DNA of 64,000 nucleotides, from the NCBI GenBank assembly GCA_026003615.1, contig BPHQ01000001.1:930001-994000 (forward strand). Reading direction: 5' to 3'. The stretch comes from Bellilinea sp. (lineage in GTDB: Bacteria > Chloroflexota > Anaerolineae > Anaerolineales > Anaerolineaceae). The translations under genes and the position numbers were made by a program. Positions 61,119 through 64,000 of this stretch are shown here, piece after piece. How positions within the stretch are numbered: the stretch's first letter is position 1; the number at the start of each line of letters is the position of its first letter. The notes beneath the pieces were generated by a model that did no database searches, had not been told where the DNA came from, and saw only the letters and a program-made list of their open reading frames with translations.

Positions 61119-63743
61119 TTACCCCGAAGTTTTTTGCCAGATGTGATAAATCACAATCACAGCAATAACCAGCAATGAAAGGAGGGAACCAATCAATATT
61201 CCAATTGTTGGATTTATAATGGGAGCGGGGGTTGTATTGATAAGTTGGGGCGTTTTGGTCTGTTCTAAAGTGGGTTGTTGTAATGATGGAGTAGACGTAG
61301 ATGTTTCGGGATTAACCTCAATTCCCGCATCGAATGAAGGTGTTTCTAACAATGGTAAATTTTCTATCCGCTGTTCGGTAAATAACAGCAGATTTTCTGA
61401 ACGGTTATCCACCATGTTGAAGGTTGCAGCTGATAATGCTACTTGCAAATTTCCGTTTGCGGAAAAAACTGTTCCTGGCGAGGAGGAACTCGAAATTAAG
61501 TCAAAATCAAATTCTTTCGCCTGTTCAGGCCTCCAATCGTTCTCCCACATCAGGTATTGCAAAGAGGCGTTATTATCGTTTGCCCTAGACAATTGAAGAA
61601 GATGTATACGACCACTTGCATCCATCGAGACAGCAGGAGTTCCAATTTTTTCTCCAAGAAGCGAGGGGAGGGTGACCCTGCTCCAGCTTTCGCCGCCGTT
61701 CGTAGAGTACTCATGCCAGATTGGGTTTTGGGAACCTGAATATTCTTGCCATATGCGATGAATTACACCGTTAGAGCTTGCTAAAATTTGTCCCCAAATC
61801 ACCTGTGCGTCAATAATATTGCTTGGCTCTGTCCATGTCTGACCACTGTCTAAAGAGCGGCTGTAATATATTGAGATAGGGTATAAGCGATTTTCAACCA
61901 ATTGGGAATTAACCCAGATTAAGTGATATGTGTTTTCGCCTGCTATGGCCATTTGAGGGTTGTTGATCGCCTCAAACCCATAAGTTAACCCATTTAGAAT
62001 TCTTGCCGGCTGAGTCCAGGAAAGTCCTCCATCATTTGAGGTGGTCAGGTAAACACCCCTTTCTTCATTTAGAGGAACACTATATATTACGATCAATTTT
62101 CCGGAAGAATCGAGCAGAATTTTCGGAAAATCGGCTACCTGATTTGGGCTGGAAATCAGGACTGGGACGCTCCAAGAAGTGGTTAAGAAAGCCTGATTTG
62201 CCGGGGCAGTTGAAAAATAAATCTCACCCCGAATGCCATCTCGCCACACCAGAATCAGGTTGTTTCGTGTGGAGTCAAAATTTGCCGATAGGTGATCAAC
62301 AAATTGATTTGTTGACTGATGAACAAGGATAGGTTTTAGCCATCGGCCCTGGGATTCCCTCATGGAATAATAAATGGTGTTTGCAGGGATGCCTGGATCA
62401 TCCTCGTTGCTTGAGCCCCAGAATACATGGGGCTGCCCTCGCGAGTCGGATGTTATAGTTATGGACGAAAGGCTGTTGTTTTCAATTGTGATTGTTTCAA
62501 ACGGTATCCAGGAGCTATCTTGCTGAAACCATGACACAATATCGTCTAGGTTTCGCCTCTTCCACCAAATATCACCTTGTTCCAAATCAGCGCTAATAAA
62601 ATTCAAGTAACCTTCTGGGTCAATTAGAATCTGCTGACTGGTAAGAGTTAAAGATGTTCGCGTCAATGGATCAATTACCTGCATCATTTCTGTTTGCTGC
62701 TTGGATTTGCTCCAATGATTGCCATTCCAGGCTGTGAGTAACACTTGATCCCGATTCACAGTCATCAATAGAAGGTATTGATCGTTAACTTCGATTAATT
62801 GAGAGGACAATGCGCAACCTGGAATATCTTCCATCATCCGCTTGGGTTCGCTCCATGTTACTCCGTTATCTTCGGAGTATTGGAAAGATTGGGAGCAACT
62901 GAAACCGGGTTGTCCATCTTGATAAACCAGCATGATCTGATTCTGAAGCAAACCCATCTGTACATTATATGGGGTCGTTGCGCTTGGCCGATTTTGTGGA
63001 CTGGCAATTTCAACCGGTTGTTCCCACTCGGTTCCTCCGTTCAAGGATCGGGCAAAAAATACAGTTTTCAATGGACGATTATCCCAAGCAATAAAGATTT
63101 CTTGGCTGTCCGTTTCGTTGGGAACTCCAATTTGAAGATTTGCCGAATCACGTCCTAATGCGCGGAAGTATCGAGAACCATAGACTAAAATGGGCGGCTG
63201 CCAAGAAGAACCACTTGAATTGGATTTACGATAATACACTCCCGCAGACTGATTATTGAGATCGGATGTTTGGAGGTAAGCCAAATGTACAGCGCCATCA
63301 GCGGTTATTGCAACATCAAAAAATACAACACTTTCCCCCAAGACAGTTGAACCACTCCAAACATTCGAGTTACCAAGATTATCCCCATTTGCGCGGTTGT
63401 AGAAAAGTTTGCCTTCATCATCAACCCAAAAAGCATGGATTTGATTATTTATTCCTGAATATAGCGAAGGAACACTAACATCGTTTGGGACATTAACCGA
63501 TTGGGACAGAGTCCAGTTAGTACCAGCCCCTTGCGAATACATCAGTCCATCAAACTCATCTAACCAGAAAACATGGATCAATCCTTGTGAACTGATAACA
63601 AAAGAAGGAGAGGATGATGAACCGGATCGAGAAATGTTGACACCTTCAGACCAAATTTCATCAATTTGGGCATAAGTATTTCGGGGAATACTTGTTAAGA
63701 TGATTAAGACAAATAATAACAGTGCAACCAGTTTTCTATGCAT
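61119..63743 (-). CDS. Large exported BNR-repeat propeller protein, membrane anchored
   Basis: The 874-residue protein has a signal peptide (hydrophobic 7-20, cleavage near TYA-QI), probably two propellers and a C-terminal helix with a short basic end. Asp-box repeats include KSNSSGSSWQPP, LNGGTEWEQP, YSEDNGVTWSEP, SNDGGLSWTQP, LDSGQTWTEP and STNGGESWSRV. A Thr/Pro-rich linker precedes the anchor. AAAGGA lies before the start. It shares its layout with the protein at 59564 and is 10 bp from it, so the two probably act as a pair at the cell surface, perhaps binding or trimming the polysaccharide. Confidence 0.85.
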   Translation of the reverse strand: MHRKLVALLLFVLIILTSIPRNTYAQIDEIWSEGVNISRSGSSSSPSFVISSQGLIHVFWLDEFDGLMYSQGAGTNWTLSQSVNVPNDVSVPSLYSGINNQIHAFWVDDEGKLFYNRANGDNLGNSNVWSGSTVLGESVVFFDVAITADGAVHLAYLQTSDLNNQSAGVYYRKSNSSGSSWQPPILVYGSRYFRALGRDSANLQIGVPNETDSQEIFIAWDNRPLKTVFFARSLNGGTEWEQPVEIASPQNRPSATTPYNVQMGLLQNQIMLVYQDGQPGFSCSQSFQYSEDNGVTWSEPKRMMEDIPGCALSSQLIEVNDQYLLLMTVNRDQVLLTAWNGNHWSKSKQQTEMMQVIDPLTRTSLTLTSQQILIDPEGYLNFISADLEQGDIWWKRRNLDDIVSWFQQDSSWIPFETITIENNSLSSITITSDSRGQPHVFWGSSNEDDPGIPANTIYYSMRESQGRWLKPILVHQSTNQFVDHLSANFDSTRNNLILVWRDGIRGEIYFSTAPANQAFLTTSWSVPVLISSPNQVADFPKILLDSSGKLIVIYSVPLNEERGVYLTTSNDGGLSWTQPARILNGLTYGFEAINNPQMAIAGENTYHLIWVNSQLVENRLYPISIYYSRSLDSGQTWTEPSNIIDAQVIWGQILASSNGVIHRIWQEYSGSQNPIWHEYSTNGGESWSRVTLPSLLGEKIGTPAVSMDASGRIHLLQLSRANDNNASLQYLMWENDWRPEQAKEFDFDLISSSSSPGTVFSANGNLQVALSAATFNMVDNRSENLLLFTEQRIENLPLLETPSFDAGIEVNPETSTSTPSLQQPTLEQTKTPQLINTTPAPIINPTIGILIGSLLSLLVIAVIVIYHIWQKTSG

Positions 63744-63770
63744 TCTGGGTCCTTTGGAATAAGCCTCGGT

Positions 63771-64000
63771 TTATCCAAATACCAAACGATACATTGCTCT
63801 TCCTCTGCTTTTTTCAAGCCACTCCATGAAAAGGAGGGGGAAGAGGATTGTTGTAACCGCGATCAGTATCACAAGCAAGGGTTGGGACTCCAGCAATTGT
63901 TTGGTCCCGATCCGGATAATCAAGTAAAAAAACAAGTTGATCACAATGAGATTGGTCAGGTAAATACCATAAGACCTTTTGCCTAGCCTTTCAAAGAAAC
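63771..64000 (-). CDS. Acyltransferase-3 family protein, C-terminal end only (cut by window edge)
   Basis: The frame is open from the right edge to TAA at 63773-63771, 75 residues plus stop. It reads FERLGKRSYGIYLTN, two further hydrophobic helices, and ends AMYRLVFG. The SYGIYLT motif and the ending match the three acyltransferases at 38408-43092, so this is a fourth member of the family. The gene begins outside the window, and so does the locus. The stop lies 27 bp before the next start. Confidence 0.8.
   Translation of the reverse strand, partial: FFERLGKRSYGIYLTNLIVINLFFYLIIRIGTKQLLESQPLLVILIAVTTILFPLLFMEWLEKSRGRAMYRLVFG

Noticed and set aside
59564-63743. True sialidase activity of the two BNR proteins
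   Set aside because: Asp-box repeats alone do not show activity, and the Arg triad and nucleophilic Tyr could not be identified.
1-64000. CRISPR arrays, tRNA or rRNA genes, insertion sequences or prophage
   Set aside because: No regularly spaced repeats, no transposase or integrase frames, and intergenic gaps are too short for undetected RNA operons.

Overview
Organism. The window looks like a chromosome segment of a Chloroflexota bacterium, most likely class Anaerolineae. The main clue is the lipoprotein at 4570-6489: right after its lipobox it carries a Val/Glu/Lys-rich spacer that I associate with Chloroflexi solute-binding proteins. GC content is moderate, genes are tightly packed with many 1-11 bp overlaps, and Shine-Dalgarno sites of AAGGAG/GGAGG type are common. 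I saw no rRNA, tRNA, insertion sequence, phage gene or CRISPR array. The lineage is an inference, not a search result.

Left part (1-11.5 kb). An edge-truncated PAS sensor is followed by a two-gene minus-strand unit: an opine-dehydrogenase-like enzyme and a fused B12-binding/glutamate-mutase-like protein. Then come a small glutaredoxin and a solitary GroES on the plus strand, and a complete peptide/nickel-type ABC importer (SBP-B-C-D-F) plus a GNAT acetyltransferase. The binding protein of this importer appears to be circularly permuted.

Middle part (11.6-26 kb). This holds a membrane GGDEF-EAL protein, a membrane pyrophosphatase, a small methyltransferase, a DUF2270-DUF2179 membrane protein, a CPBP-like membrane protein with a histidine kinase and response regulator, a membrane-anchored propeller protein, an HtrA protease and a ribbon-helix-helix protein. 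A perfect 12-bp inverted repeat brackets the start codon of the propeller gene, and a perfect 12-bp palindrome sits upstream of the ribbon-helix-helix gene.

Right part (26-64 kb). About 38 kb lies on the minus strand without interruption and ends at a terminator at 25981-26009. It is a large surface-polysaccharide locus: at least nine GT2/GT4 glycosyltransferases, two GT39/PMT-like membrane proteins, a Wzy/WaaL-type polymerase/ligase, a BY-kinase/Wzz chain-length protein, a Wzm/Wzt ABC exporter, three sulfotransferases, a sugar epimerase, an asparagine-synthetase-like enzyme without its glutaminase cysteine, four acyltransferase-3 proteins (one cut by the edge) and two BNR-propeller membrane-anchored proteins. 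Within it (39.5-45.0 kb) is a stand-alone adenylation enzyme, a carrier protein, a halogenase-type flavoprotein and acyltransferases. Read together, they suggest that an activated, possibly halogenated, aminoacyl or aryl group is built on a carrier protein and moved onto the exported glycan. This cassette and the permuted binding protein are the two most unusual things in the window.
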